Shown piece by piece: positions 16,999-26,521 of a DNA stretch of 64,000 nt. The stretch comes from Kaiparowitsia sp041742695 (GTDB lineage: Bacteria; Cyanobacteriota; Cyanobacteriia; Elainellales; Elainellaceae). The position numbers and the translations under genes are program-made. The DNA is taken from positions 1-64,000 of the forward strand of contig JBGTOF010000332.1 in NCBI GenBank assembly GCA_041742695.1, in the 5' to 3' direction. The notes beneath the pieces were generated by a model that did not search any database, had not been told where the DNA came from, and saw only the letters and a program-made list of their open reading frames with translations. The first letter of the stretch is position 1, and each line of letters begins with the position of its first letter.

Positions 16999-18831
16999 AT
17001 GACTGAGTTTCTAGTGGATTCGAGTTGGTGGGTTCCTCTCTACGGGGTGCTGGGGGCGGTTGTCACTCTGCCATGGTCAACTGGGCTAATTCGTCGCGCT
17101 GGTTCTCGACCGGCTGCTTATCTCAACATTGTGATGACTGTAGTGGCGCTGTTGCATTGCGTCATTCTGTGGACGGATTTATGGGATTTGCCTGCGCTCC
17201 ATGTTGATATCCCTTGGCTTAAGATATTTGACCTAAACCTCTATTTCTCTATTGAGCTCTCGCGGGTGAGCTTGGGAGCAGCCGTATTGATTACAATGCT
17301 CAGTTTGCTAGCGCAGATTTTTGCACTGGGATACTTAGAGAAGGATTGGGCGCTCGGGCGATTTTATGCGCTGATGGGTTTTTTTGAAGGGGCGATGACT
17401 GGTATTGCCCTGAGTGACTCGTTGTTTTCTAGTTACGCGCTGTTAGAGATGTTGACCCTGTCTACTTATCTATTAGTGGGCTTTTGGTATGCTCAGCCTC
17501 TTGTGGTGACGGCAGCGCGGGACGCTTTCTTGACCAAGCGGGTCGGAGACCTGTTGATGCTGATGGGGGTAGTGGCCGTTTCGGCGATCGCCGGAACGCT
17601 TGATTATGCTGAGTTGACGGCTTGGGCAGAGACGGCACAGCTTGCCCCGTTGACGGCAACGTTGCTGGGATTGGCGCTGTTGGCAGGGCCCATTGGCAAA
17701 TGCGCCCAGTTTCCACTCAACCTCTGGCTAGACGAGGCGATGGAAGGGCCTAGCCCCGCGTCAATTTTGCGAAATTCTGTGGTGGTAGCCTGTGGGGCCT
17801 ATGTGCTGATTCGAATGCAGCCCATTCTGTCGCTATCGCCTGTAGTATTGACAACGCTCATGGTGGTCGGAGCGATTACTGCGATTGGGGCGTCGCTGGT
17901 TTCTATTGGGCAAATCGACATTAAGCGGGCGCTGTCACACACGACAAGCGCTTATCTGGGTCTGGTATTTTTAGCCGTAGGGATGCAGCAAGATGAGGTG
18001 GCGCTGATGCTGCTATTTGCCCATGCTATGTCGAAGGCGCTGCTCTACATGAGTGTGGGCTCAGTGACGTTGACGACGAGCACCCAGGATTTGACAGAGA
18101 TGGGGGGGCTTGGTTCTCGGATGCCGGCAACGTCACTGGCGTTTGCGATTGGCAGCATTGCTATGGTCGGCATGGTGCCGTTTGGCGGGTTTTGGGCCAT
18201 GCAAATTTGGGCGGAGCGGGTCACAGTAGGGGCACCCGGACTCTTGCTTGTTTTGCTGCTAGTGAATGGCCTGACGGCGTTTAATCTAACGCGGGTATTT
18301 GGACTCGTGTTTGCTGGAGAACCCCAGCCAAAAACGCGCCGGGCTCCTGAAGCGCCTTGGACAATTTGCTTGCCGATGGTATCGCTAATTGTGATGTGCT
18401 TACTGGTGCCGGCCATGCTATGGCAGTGGGAGTTGCTGCCTAGCTTGGCGAGTGTGCGATCGCCCCTGAGCCTAACTGTCATCGGCTCAAGCTTTGTGGG
18501 GTTTGGGTTTGGGGCGTTTATCTACCTCAATCCAGCGTTTGAGCACCCCCTAGGGCTGGGGTGGAAATCGATGCAAGATATTTTGGCGCAAGACTTTAGG
18601 ACGGATCAGCTCTATCGGGTGACGGTCGTCTTTGCGGTGCGTCAAGGAGCGCGGGTTTTTGCCTGGTTTGACCGCTATGTGGTTGATGGGATGGTCAATC
18701 TAATTGGGGTTGCGTCAATTTTTGGTGGTGAGAGCCTGAAGTACACCATTTCGGGTCAATCCAAGCATTATTTGCTGACGGTAGTTATCGGCGTCATTCT
18801 AGGAATTGCGTCGCTGGGCTGGCTATTTTAA
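16999..18831 (+). CDS. ndhF4: NDH-1 subunit NdhF4 (CO2 uptake type)
   Basis: A 610-residue polytopic antiporter-like subunit of the specialised NDH-1 complex that drives CO2 hydration. It has about 15 hydrophobic segments. The conserved proton-channel region is visible around FLTKRVGDLLMLMGV and GKCAQFPLNLWLDEAMEGP, with the lysine and histidine-bearing helix FAHAMSKALLYMSVGS downstream. It belongs to the NdhF3/F4 branch rather than respiratory NdhF1, as shown by its neighbours ndhD4 and cupB. The start has AAGGGG six bases ahead. The absence of cupS favours the constitutive F4 assignment over the inducible F3. Confidence 0.87.
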   Translation: MTEFLVDSSWWVPLYGVLGAVVTLPWSTGLIRRAGSRPAAYLNIVMTVVALLHCVILWTDLWDLPALHVDIPWLKIFDLNLYFSIELSRVSLGAAVLITMLSLLAQIFALGYLEKDWALGRFYALMGFFEGAMTGIALSDSLFSSYALLEMLTLSTYLLVGFWYAQPLVVTAARDAFLTKRVGDLLMLMGVVAVSAIAGTLDYAELTAWAETAQLAPLTATLLGLALLAGPIGKCAQFPLNLWLDEAMEGPSPASILRNSVVVACGAYVLIRMQPILSLSPVVLTTLMVVGAITAIGASLVSIGQIDIKRALSHTTSAYLGLVFLAVGMQQDEVALMLLFAHAMSKALLYMSVGSVTLTTSTQDLTEMGGLGSRMPATSLAFAIGSIAMVGMVPFGGFWAMQIWAERVTVGAPGLLLVLLLVNGLTAFNLTRVFGLVFAGEPQPKTRRAPEAPWTICLPMVSLIVMCLLVPAMLWQWELLPSLASVRSPLSLTVIGSSFVGFGFGAFIYLNPAFEHPLGLGWKSMQDILAQDFRTDQLYRVTVVFAVRQGARVFAWFDRYVVDGMVNLIGVASIFGGESLKYTISGQSKHYLLTVVIGVILGIASLGWLF

Positions 18832-18861
18832 TGGGCGAATGAACGAGGCAGGAACATTGAG

Positions 18862-20397
18862 ATGCTGAGTATTCTGATTTGGCTACCCGTATTGGCAGGA
18901 TTGGCGATCGCCTGTTTACCAGAGGCGATCATGACCCCAACTCGCAGTCGCCAGGTGGCTATGGCGATCGCCCTAATTGTTTTGGGTTGGACGGGGTATT
19001 TGTTGACGCAGTTTGATGTCCAGAGTGCTGGGCTACAGTTTCAAGAATCATTCGACTGGATTGAACCCCTAGGGCTGAGCTATCGGTTGGGGATGGACGG
19101 GCTGTCGCTGCCCCTGATCGCCATCAATAGTCTGCTGGTTTGTATTGCGTTGTACTGCAGCGATGTCAACCTGATTCGTCCTCGCCTGTACTATTCCCTG
19201 ATGATGCTGCTTGCGGCGGGTGTAGCCGGTGCATTTTTGGCGCAAAACCTGCTGCTCTTTTTCCTGTTTTATGAAGTGGAACTCATTCCGCTTTACTTAA
19301 TGATTGCCATTTGGGGCGGGTCGCGCCGGGGCTATGCGGCTACCAAGTTTTTGATCTACACCGCGATCTCTGGTGCGCTAATTTTAGCGGCGTTCTTTGG
19401 GTTAGCGTTGCTGAGCGGCAGCTTTAGCTTTGACTATGAGCAGCTGCAGAATATGGAACTGCCGATGATGACCCAGTTGGTTTTGCTGGTGACCATTGTG
19501 GTCGGCTTTGGCATCAAGGTTCCTATTGTGCCGTTTCATACTTGGCTGCCCGATGCCCATGTGCAGGCGCCTACGCCTACCTCCGTGCTGCTGGCTGGGG
19601 TGCTGTTGAAGTTGGGCACCTATGGCCTGCTTCGTTTTGGGCTAGGGCTATTGCCGGATGCCTGGCGTGTGATTGCACCGGCGCTGGCCATCCTGGCGGT
19701 AGTAAATGTGCTGTATGGCTCGTTTGTGGCGATCGCCCAAACCGATATGAAAAAGATGGTGGCCTATAGTTCTGTGGGTCATATGGGCTATGTGATGCTG
19801 GCGGCAGCGGCGGCAACGCCCCTGAGCATCGCTGCCACCATTGCCCAAATGATCAGCCATGGACTGATCTCAGCGCTGCTCTTCTTGTTGGTGGGCGTGG
19901 TTTATTCTAAGACTGGTACCCGGAATGTCGATATCTTGCAGGGGTTGCTCAATCCTGAACGGGGCTTGCCGCTTATCGGCAGCTTGATGATTGTCAGCGT
20001 TATGGCCAGCGCGGGCATTCCCGGCATGATCGGGTTTATCGCTGAGTTTCTGGTCTACCGCAGCAGCTTCCCAACATTCCCGGTGGAGACACTGCTGTGC
20101 ATGTTGGGGACTGCTCTCACAGCCGTCTACTTTCTAAATTTAATTAATCGATCCTTTTTTGGACGACTGCCCGAAACCTTTGCCAATCTGCCCGCTATCT
20201 ACTGGAAAGACCGCATTCCAGCGTTGATTGTGGTGGTATTGGTGATTGCGTTCGGGCTGCAGCCAGGCTGGATGATACGCTGGAGCGAACCCACAAGCTT
20301 GGCTTTGGGAACTCTAAGCGATCGCCCCACCACGACAGCGTTCGTAGACGTCAATCCCTTGCCCCTCCCTCTCTCTGCGCCTGCTCTAGTGGAGTAA
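18862..20397 (+). CDS. ndhD4: NDH-1 subunit NdhD4 (CO2 uptake type)
   Basis: A 511-residue NdhD/NuoM-family membrane subunit with about 14 hydrophobic segments, part of the proton-pumping arm of the CO2-uptake NDH-1 complex. Family motifs seen are YRLGMDGLSLPLI, FFLFYEVELIPLYLMI (with the conserved channel glutamate), KVPIVPFHTWLPDAHVQAPT and AYSSVGHMGYVMLA. It begins 30 bases after ndhF4 with AGGAACATTGAG before its ATG, and ends 51 bases before cupB, so the three genes form one operon. Confidence 0.88.
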   Translation: MLSILIWLPVLAGLAIACLPEAIMTPTRSRQVAMAIALIVLGWTGYLLTQFDVQSAGLQFQESFDWIEPLGLSYRLGMDGLSLPLIAINSLLVCIALYCSDVNLIRPRLYYSLMMLLAAGVAGAFLAQNLLLFFLFYEVELIPLYLMIAIWGGSRRGYAATKFLIYTAISGALILAAFFGLALLSGSFSFDYEQLQNMELPMMTQLVLLVTIVVGFGIKVPIVPFHTWLPDAHVQAPTPTSVLLAGVLLKLGTYGLLRFGLGLLPDAWRVIAPALAILAVVNVLYGSFVAIAQTDMKKMVAYSSVGHMGYVMLAAAAATPLSIAATIAQMISHGLISALLFLLVGVVYSKTGTRNVDILQGLLNPERGLPLIGSLMIVSVMASAGIPGMIGFIAEFLVYRSSFPTFPVETLLCMLGTALTAVYFLNLINRSFFGRLPETFANLPAIYWKDRIPALIVVVLVIAFGLQPGWMIRWSEPTSLALGTLSDRPTTTAFVDVNPLPLPLSAPALVE

Positions 20398-20448
20398 CCC
20401 CAAAGCCCTATATTCAACGCAGCTCACCGTTCTAATAGACCTTGCGCT

Positions 20449-21591
20449 ATGACTACCCTGACGCCCTCTACCCCCGTGCCTACTGCTCTCAGTGCGATCG
20501 CCGAACGACTTGAAAACGGCGGAGCACTGCTGCCGGATTCACCAGAGAACCTAGTCGAAGTGGTGGGTGTGCTTAAGAGCTATGCAGTCGTGCTAGACGC
20601 CTATTCCATCAATCTCAACTACATTGCAGAGCATCAGTTTCTAGTGCTGTTTCCGTTCTTTAAATATATGAACGGAGACGTTACCGCAGGCAAGCTGATG
20701 CGCCACTGGCTGCATGAACGAATTAACTACGAGTTTGCTGAATACTGCATGAAGGCCATGTTTTGGCATGGTGGCGGCGGGCTAGATGCCTACCTCGACA
20801 CGGAGGAATTTCGGACTCGTGCGACGGCAGCAATTCAGGCAAAACTGAAGGGCAATCTGATGATGCGCAGTATCAACCAGCTTTTCCCCCAGTTTTTGCT
20901 AGAGCAGATTCGCCAGCTTTCGTTCTATAGCGGGCTGGGCCAGTTTTGGCGGGTGATGAGCGATATGTTTATGGTGCTGTCCGATCGCTATGACGCAGGC
21001 GATATTACCTCCATCGCTGATGTGGTCGATCACGTTAAGCAAGGGTTGGTAGACAATGCAGCGATGCCCATTACCTATGCCGTCACTATTGAGGGCGATC
21101 GCTACGAGATTATCCCTCCCACTGCTGGGCTAACGTTTCTGATGGACACGGCTGTCCCTTACGTTGAAGCCGTGTTCCTCCGCTCCTTTCCCTTCTTTGG
21201 CACAGTTTCCTACAACGCGCAAGCACAACAGATTCCACTAGAACAGGCTGATTTTTCCTATGGAGTGCTGTTTGCCGATCCGCTCCCGACCGGTGGGGCA
21301 GGCATTCCTCCCACATTGCTCATGCAGGATCTAACCCACTATCTCCCCGACTACCTCCGGGCCGTGTATGCGGGGGGGCTACGGGGCAATGGTGATTTGC
21401 GAGTCAAGATCAACCAAAGCTTTCAAAAATCTATGTTCTGCGTGACGACCTCTGCCATTTTGGGATTGATGCCTCACCCGCTGAACACCTCTCAGCCTCA
21501 AGAACAGCAAGCCAATCGCGAATTTATAGACAGTTGGCTATCACGGCTAGAACCGTCTGCTCTATTGAAAGTGCAAACGCCGCAATCCTGA
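20449..21591 (+). CDS. cupB: CO2 hydration protein CupB (ChpX)
   Basis: A 380-residue soluble protein that docks on NdhF4/NdhD4 and hydrates CO2 to bicarbonate on the cytosolic side of the thylakoid membrane. The conserved block GKLMRHWLHERINYEFAEYC (residues 81-100), with His86 and His89 followed by His107, is where structures of the related CupA complex place a zinc site at the interface with the NdhF subunit. Which histidine is the ligand here cannot be decided from sequence. Length and the lack of a CupS partner fit CupB (low-affinity, constitutive) rather than CupA. It is the last gene of ndhF4-ndhD4-cupB. Confidence 0.87.
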   Translation: MTTLTPSTPVPTALSAIAERLENGGALLPDSPENLVEVVGVLKSYAVVLDAYSINLNYIAEHQFLVLFPFFKYMNGDVTAGKLMRHWLHERINYEFAEYCMKAMFWHGGGGLDAYLDTEEFRTRATAAIQAKLKGNLMMRSINQLFPQFLLEQIRQLSFYSGLGQFWRVMSDMFMVLSDRYDAGDITSIADVVDHVKQGLVDNAAMPITYAVTIEGDRYEIIPPTAGLTFLMDTAVPYVEAVFLRSFPFFGTVSYNAQAQQIPLEQADFSYGVLFADPLPTGGAGIPPTLLMQDLTHYLPDYLRAVYAGGLRGNGDLRVKINQSFQKSMFCVTTSAILGLMPHPLNTSQPQEQQANREFIDSWLSRLEPSALLKVQTPQS

Positions 21592-21965
21592 AGGCGCTAC
21601 TGAATTACGGCTCAAATCTAGGCGTAGGCGATCGCTCGCCCCCGTAAAAGAAGACAGCTCTATCAACTCACCGTCCAACCTATATTCCCTATCGGCTTTT
21701 TTTAAAGTACAACCGCTTGACTGGGTGCGTGCTATTGCAACGAACCTAGAACGTGGCTAGCTATTGTATGCTAGGATTGACTGCCTGACTCAAATTGTGT
21801 CGGATGCTATGTCGCGCATGCTCAGTGCGAAGGAAAACGGAGCCTCAAGAGTACGGCTCTTGGGTGATAGGGGATGCCTATCTAAGTTCCTAAATGCTTG
21901 ACGCGGCGCGCATCACACCCATCCACACTACAACCCCACAAACCCAAGGAGATAGTGATTTAAGC
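21592..21965 (+). promoter_or_regulatory. intergenic region and structured leader of rpsP
   Basis: About 370 bases between cupB and rpsP. Two small stem-loops lie in tandem close to the gene: CAAGAG/CTCTTG (21,846-21,862) and GATAGG/CCTATC (21,866-21,882). They may belong to a leader RNA controlling the ribosomal protein gene. AAGGAG lies about 14 bases ahead of the start, further than usual. A TTGACT at about 21,717 could be a -35 element, but no good -10 pairs with it. Confidence 0.35.
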
Positions 21966-22214
21966 ATGGTTAAGCTGCGTTTAAAGCGATATGGCAAAAA
22001 ATTTGAAGCGAGCTACCGCATTGTTGCTGCTAATAGCACCAGTCGCCGAGAAGGTCGCCCCCTAGAAGAATTGGGTTATTACAACCCTCGGACCGATGAA
22101 GTCAAGCTTAACGTCGATGCAATCGTGCGACGCCTCAATCAGGGCGCTCAGCCGACGGAGACGGTGCGCCGCATCTTTGAAAAGGCGAATGTATACGAGC
22201 AACTCAACGCCTAG
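21966..22214 (+). CDS. rpsP: 30S ribosomal protein S16
   Basis: An 82-residue ribosomal protein of the small subunit that stabilises the 5' domain of 16S rRNA. The start MVKLRLKRYGKK, the middle RREGRPLEELGYYNP and the end VRRIFEKANVYEQ are the classical bS16 pattern. An open frame extends upstream to 21894, but only the ATG at 21966 gives the family start. khpA and phoH follow on the same strand. ffh, its frequent upstream neighbour in other bacteria, is absent. Confidence 0.95.
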   Translation: MVKLRLKRYGKKFEASYRIVAANSTSRREGRPLEELGYYNPRTDEVKLNVDAIVRRLNQGAQPTETVRRIFEKANVYEQLNA

Positions 22215-22374
22215 AGTAACGCCCCGTTCTGATAGCTCCATCAATCTTGTGATTGTCAAGGTTGGGTGACGCCTCCCTCATGCATCTTCAAGTCCCGATG
22301 CTCGTTGCGACGCTTCGCCTTATTGCCCAGTTCTGCCAGAGTTCGCGTATGGTCTGTGTTAGCCCCCTCTGCCC

Positions 22375-22728
22375 ATGACTGTGTCTGACAGCCCAGACTT
22401 CAAAGCATTGGTGCAATTTCTAATTGCGCCGTTTCTTGATTCTCCAGAATCTCTCAAAGTAGATTGTGAGGTGTTGCCGCGCACATCGAGGGTGATGTTG
22501 CGTGTGGCATTTGACGGAGAGGAAAAAGGGCGAGTATTTGGGCGAGGGGGGCGCAATATTCAGGCGATTCGCACTGTGCTGCAAGCGGTCGCAACGCTGT
22601 CAGGCTATACCGCTCATTTGGATGTGTATGGCAGCACGTCGTCTCGAGATGGGGATGAGGCGGGAGCCCCCAGCCGACGCCCAATACCGCGACGTCCTCC
22701 TCAACGACGCGATTCGCCCAGCCCTTAA
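22375..22728 (+). CDS. khpA: KH-domain RNA-binding protein KhpA
   Basis: A 117-residue protein with one KH domain. The RNA-binding GxxG loop is seen as GRGGRNIQAIR (starting at residue 56), and the N-terminal part FKALVQFLIAPFLDSPESL is typical of KhpA. The family binds RNA and affects translation and cell division in other bacteria, and is normally encoded after rpsP, as here (160 bases). A basic, proline-rich tail (about residues 98-117) is an addition to the core domain. From position 22421 this gene lies inside the large inverted repeat. Confidence 0.88.
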   Translation: MTVSDSPDFKALVQFLIAPFLDSPESLKVDCEVLPRTSRVMLRVAFDGEEKGRVFGRGGRNIQAIRTVLQAVATLSGYTAHLDVYGSTSSRDGDEAGAPSRRPIPRRPPQRRDSPSP

Positions 22729-22751
22729 CCTGGTTTGTTAATACACCCTTT

Positions 22752-23705
22752 ATGGGAAAGGCTCTTACAATTTCACTGCCTAGCCTTGAGAGTGCGATCG
22801 CCCTAGCGGGGTCTCACGAAGAAAACCTGCGGCAGCTTGCCCAGTTGACTGGGGCAAATATTGTGCTGAGAGGGCAAGATCTATTGATTTCTGGCACAGA
22901 GTCGCAAATGGAGCAAGCGGCTCTATTGGTGCGATCGCTCGAGCCCTATTGGGTCGAGGGTAAGGCCATCACAGGGGTTGATATTCTAACTGTGCGTCAT
23001 GCGCTAGACACCCGCCAGCAAGACGATCTGCGGCAGCTTCAGAAGGATGTTTTGGCGCGCACCCGACGCGGCGAAGAAATTCGCGCCAAAACATTTCGAC
23101 AGCGCAAATACATTCAGGCGATTCGCAGTCATGATTTGACCTTTTGCATTGGCCCTGCTGGTACAGGAAAAACCTATCTGGCGGCAGTTCTAGCCGTGCA
23201 AGCGTTGCTGGCAGGCGAGTTTGAGCGGCTAATTTTGACCCGTCCAGCGGTAGAAGCCGGGGAGCGATTAGGCTTTTTGCCCGGTGATCTGCAACAGAAG
23301 GTTAATCCCTATCTGCGCCCGCTTTATGATGCGCTCTACGAAATGGTCGATCCAGAAAAGATTGCTGGGTTGATGGAGCGGGGGGTGATTGAAGTCGCAC
23401 CCCTAGCCTATATGCGTGGGCGCACCCTAAACAACGCCTTTGTAATTTTGGATGAGGCTCAGAACACCACACCAGCTCAGATGAAGATGGTGCTGACGCG
23501 CTTGGGGTTTAAGTCACGCATGGTGGTGACCGGCGATGTCACGCAGACCGATCTTCCCAGCCATCAAAGCTCAGGATTGGCGATCGCCTCTCGTATCTTG
23601 CAACATGTAGAAGGCATAGCCTTCTGTCAACTCACCAAACACGACGTAGTACGGCATGCCCTGGTGCAGCGCATTGTCGCCGCCTACGAAACCTACGAAA
23701 CCTGA
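22752..23705 (+). CDS. phoH: PhoH family ATPase
   Basis: A 317-residue cytosolic P-loop ATPase of the PhoH/PhoL group, thought to act in RNA metabolism and ribosome maturation. An N-terminal KH-like segment (about residues 1-70) is followed by the PhoH core with Walker A GPAGTGKT (134-141) and Walker B FVILDEAQN (230-238). The SF1-like motif MVVTGDVTQTDLP lies further on. It starts 23 bases after khpA and completes the rpsP-khpA-phoH cluster. Its stop converges with the P-type ATPase 59 bases away; no clear terminator lies between. An identical copy is at 62716-63669. Confidence 0.92.
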   Translation: MGKALTISLPSLESAIALAGSHEENLRQLAQLTGANIVLRGQDLLISGTESQMEQAALLVRSLEPYWVEGKAITGVDILTVRHALDTRQQDDLRQLQKDVLARTRRGEEIRAKTFRQRKYIQAIRSHDLTFCIGPAGTGKTYLAAVLAVQALLAGEFERLILTRPAVEAGERLGFLPGDLQQKVNPYLRPLYDALYEMVDPEKIAGLMERGVIEVAPLAYMRGRTLNNAFVILDEAQNTTPAQMKMVLTRLGFKSRMVVTGDVTQTDLPSHQSSGLAIASRILQHVEGIAFCQLTKHDVVRHALVQRIVAAYETYET

Positions 23706-23764
23706 TAGAGCGTTAATCTAACGTCAGTTTGGGATAAGACGATTTTGGGGCACCGCGCTCCTCA

Positions 23765-26521
23765 TCAATTTTGTGGATTTAGCCGATTGGCAATGATCGC
23801 CACCCCAAACATCGGCAGCGACACCGCCACACAAAGCAGCAACTGGCCTAAGTTGAGCGGAGTCGTAGAAAACAGAAAGTTCATTACACTCCACTGACTA
23901 AAGATGAACTGCAGGACAACCGCCGCCAAAATGCCATACCCAATCGCGGTTGCATCGCCGAGTGCTATCGACATCCCCCGTAGCCTCGCCGCTATCGTCG
24001 CCCAAAACTGACTAATGCTTAGCAAGTAGATAATTCGCCCCGCCACCAGCGCTTGAATTGCCATCGTTCGTGCTAAATCGACATCGTCCGTGGACTGGCG
24101 CACCCACTCAAACATGCCGAAAATCAAAATCCAGTTAAACACTGAAATCAGCGCGATGCGCTTCAGCAGATGCTTGGAGAGCAGCGGCTCATTGGGGTGT
24201 CGGGGTTCTTGGTTCATCAAGTTATAGGACTTGGGCTCAAATGCTAGCGGCACCGTCATGGCAATGGAGTTGACCATGTTGAGCCAGAGCACTTGCAGTG
24301 ACAGAATGGGCAACACATCGCCCCGCCCAATCAGCACGCTCAGCAGAATGGTCATTGACTCGCCACCATTAACCGGCAGGATAAAGGCGATCGCCTTCAT
24401 CAAATTGCGAAACACTGTTCGCCCTTCTTCTACTGCCGCCTCAATCGACGCAAAGTTATCATCTGTCAGAATCATATCGGCGGCTTCTTTGGCGACTTCC
24501 GTTCCGGCCCGGCCCATCGCGATGCCAATATCCGCCTGCTTCAGAGCAGGGGCATCGTTGACGCCGTCTCCTGTCATCGCCACCACATGCCCCCGCGACT
24601 GCAATGCCTCCACTAGGCGCAGCTTTTGCTCAGGGGCCACTCGAGCAAATACCGATCCATCTTGAACGGCATTGGCCAGTGCATGGGAATCCATATCCGC
24701 CAAGTCTTGACCGGTATAGGCGAGCACTTCATCCTGTTGGCTCAGGCCCATGCGTTCGGCGATCGCCGCTGCGGTTACTCGGTGATCCCCAGTGATCATC
24801 TTCACCTGAATCCCCGCTGTTTGGCAGGCTTTAACGGCGGCGATCGCCTCTGCACGGGGTGGGTCAATCATCCCCTGCAAGCCTAAAAACACCAGCCCAG
24901 ATTGAATATCCCCATGATCGATTTGATTGGCCGTGGTGGATTTGATGGCAAACGCCAGCACCCGCAGTCCCCGCGACGCCATGTGTTCTGCCTGCAAAAA
25001 AATATCGTCTGGATCCAGTGCAACCTCTGGGCCATCCGCCATCTGCATCCGCTCGCAGCGTGCCACCACAGCTTCAGTTGATCCTTTGACAAAGAACTGG
25101 CGCTCACCGCTGGCGGTGTCGCGGTGCAACGTCGCCATGTACTGAAACTCTGACTCAAACGGCATGATATCTAGCCGAGGGTAAATCTGACTGAGATCAG
25201 GGCGAGTGTAGCCCGCCTTGCGAGCCGCCACCAGCAGCGCCCCCTCCGTAGGGTCACCCACAACTGACCATGTGTGCTCTTTCTGTTCCAGTTCTGAGTC
25301 ATTGCAGAGCATCCCCGCCATCAGGCACTGGCGCAAAGGCAACGACATCTCCTGTTGCGACAGGGGCCGATCTTCGCCGTCTCGTAGTTCCCCTCTGGGG
25401 GTGTACCCTTCCCCCGTTAGCCCATAGTGGTGCCCTCCGGCAAAGATGGTTTGCACCGTCATCTGATTTTCTGTCAGTGTGCCGGTTTTATCAGAGCAAA
25501 TCACAGTGGCGCTGCCCAGGGTTTCTACGGCGGGCAACTTGCGCACAATGGCGTGGTGGCGTGCCATTCGCGATACCCCAATCGCTAGGGTGATCGTGAC
25601 TACGGCGGGCAAGCCCTCAGGAATGGCACTCACCGCCAGCGCCACCGCTGCCTCAAACATGGCGATGGGGGTATTGCCATAGCCTAGCCCCACCACAAAG
25701 GTAAACGCCGCCACGGCCAAAATGGCGTAGAGCAAGGTTTTGCTGAAGCGGTCAAACTTGCGGGTGAGCGGCGTCGTCAGGGATACGTTTTCCTCCATCA
25801 GTTTAGAGATGCGCCCGGTTTCGGTGTTGCGCCCGGTGGCGATCACCACGCCTTCCCCCTGTCCTACTGTGACAAAGCTGCCAGCATAGGCCATGTTGAG
25901 CCGCTCAGCTAGGGGGGTGTCTTCGTCTAAGAGCTGTACATCCGATCCGGCGCGTTTTTCTACTGCAACAGATTCTCCTGTTAAGGCGGATTCATTAACT
26001 TGAAAGTTGCGGCAGTGCAGCAGGCGTAGGTCGGCGGGGACTTTATCCCCGGAGGTGAGCAGCACAACATCCCCCGGCACGAGATCGCGGGAGGATACCT
26101 TGATAGTTTTCCCATCACGGCGAATCATGGCGTCAGTTTCGACGGAGGATGCGAGGGCGGCGATCGCACTTTCGGCCTTTGACTCTTGCACAAAGCCAAT
26201 GATGGCGTTGATCACCGTGACACCCCAGATCACCCCCGCATTGACCCACTGCCCCAGTAGCGCCTTGATCAAACCCGCAATTAGCAAAATGTAAAGCAGC
26301 GGTTGATTAAACTGCAGCAAAAACAGCACGATGGGGCTTTTGCTGGGTTTGCCCTTTAGTTCATTGGTGCCGTAGTGGGCTAGCCGTTGCTGTGCTTCAT
26401 GAGACGATAGCCCCGAGGTTGGGTCAACGCTGAGTTTTTCGGCGATCGCCCCCGACTCAATGTGGTGCCAGGCTAATTGGGTTTGAGGCTGCGCCTCTGA
26501 ATTTGGTAGCGGCTGTGCCAC
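23765..26521 (-). CDS. P-type cation-transporting ATPase (P2 type)
   Basis: A 918-residue ion pump. The cation-ATPase N-domain (about residues 15-85) is followed by an actuator with the TGES motif, helix M4 with PEGLP (301-305), the phosphorylated Asp344 in DKTGTLT, the hinge GDGVNDAP (651-658), and a six-helix C-terminal membrane part. Overall it resembles PacL/SERCA-type Ca2+ pumps, but helix M6 reads LWLNMVNSIA where Ca2+ pumps have NxxTD. Asn748 is kept and the key Asp is a Ser (752). Helix M5 keeps Asn718 and Glu721. The transported ion is therefore uncertain. The start is GTG with a strong AAGGAGG. An identical copy lies at 59900-62656. Confidence 0.92.
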   Translation of the reverse strand: MAQPLPNSEAQPQTQLAWHHIESGAIAEKLSVDPTSGLSSHEAQQRLAHYGTNELKGKPSKSPIVLFLLQFNQPLLYILLIAGLIKALLGQWVNAGVIWGVTVINAIIGFVQESKAESAIAALASSVETDAMIRRDGKTIKVSSRDLVPGDVVLLTSGDKVPADLRLLHCRNFQVNESALTGESVAVEKRAGSDVQLLDEDTPLAERLNMAYAGSFVTVGQGEGVVIATGRNTETGRISKLMEENVSLTTPLTRKFDRFSKTLLYAILAVAAFTFVVGLGYGNTPIAMFEAAVALAVSAIPEGLPAVVTITLAIGVSRMARHHAIVRKLPAVETLGSATVICSDKTGTLTENQMTVQTIFAGGHHYGLTGEGYTPRGELRDGEDRPLSQQEMSLPLRQCLMAGMLCNDSELEQKEHTWSVVGDPTEGALLVAARKAGYTRPDLSQIYPRLDIMPFESEFQYMATLHRDTASGERQFFVKGSTEAVVARCERMQMADGPEVALDPDDIFLQAEHMASRGLRVLAFAIKSTTANQIDHGDIQSGLVFLGLQGMIDPPRAEAIAAVKACQTAGIQVKMITGDHRVTAAAIAERMGLSQQDEVLAYTGQDLADMDSHALANAVQDGSVFARVAPEQKLRLVEALQSRGHVVAMTGDGVNDAPALKQADIGIAMGRAGTEVAKEAADMILTDDNFASIEAAVEEGRTVFRNLMKAIAFILPVNGGESMTILLSVLIGRGDVLPILSLQVLWLNMVNSIAMTVPLAFEPKSYNLMNQEPRHPNEPLLSKHLLKRIALISVFNWILIFGMFEWVRQSTDDVDLARTMAIQALVAGRIIYLLSISQFWATIAARLRGMSIALGDATAIGYGILAAVVLQFIFSQWSVMNFLFSTTPLNLGQLLLCVAVSLPMFGVAIIANRLNPQN

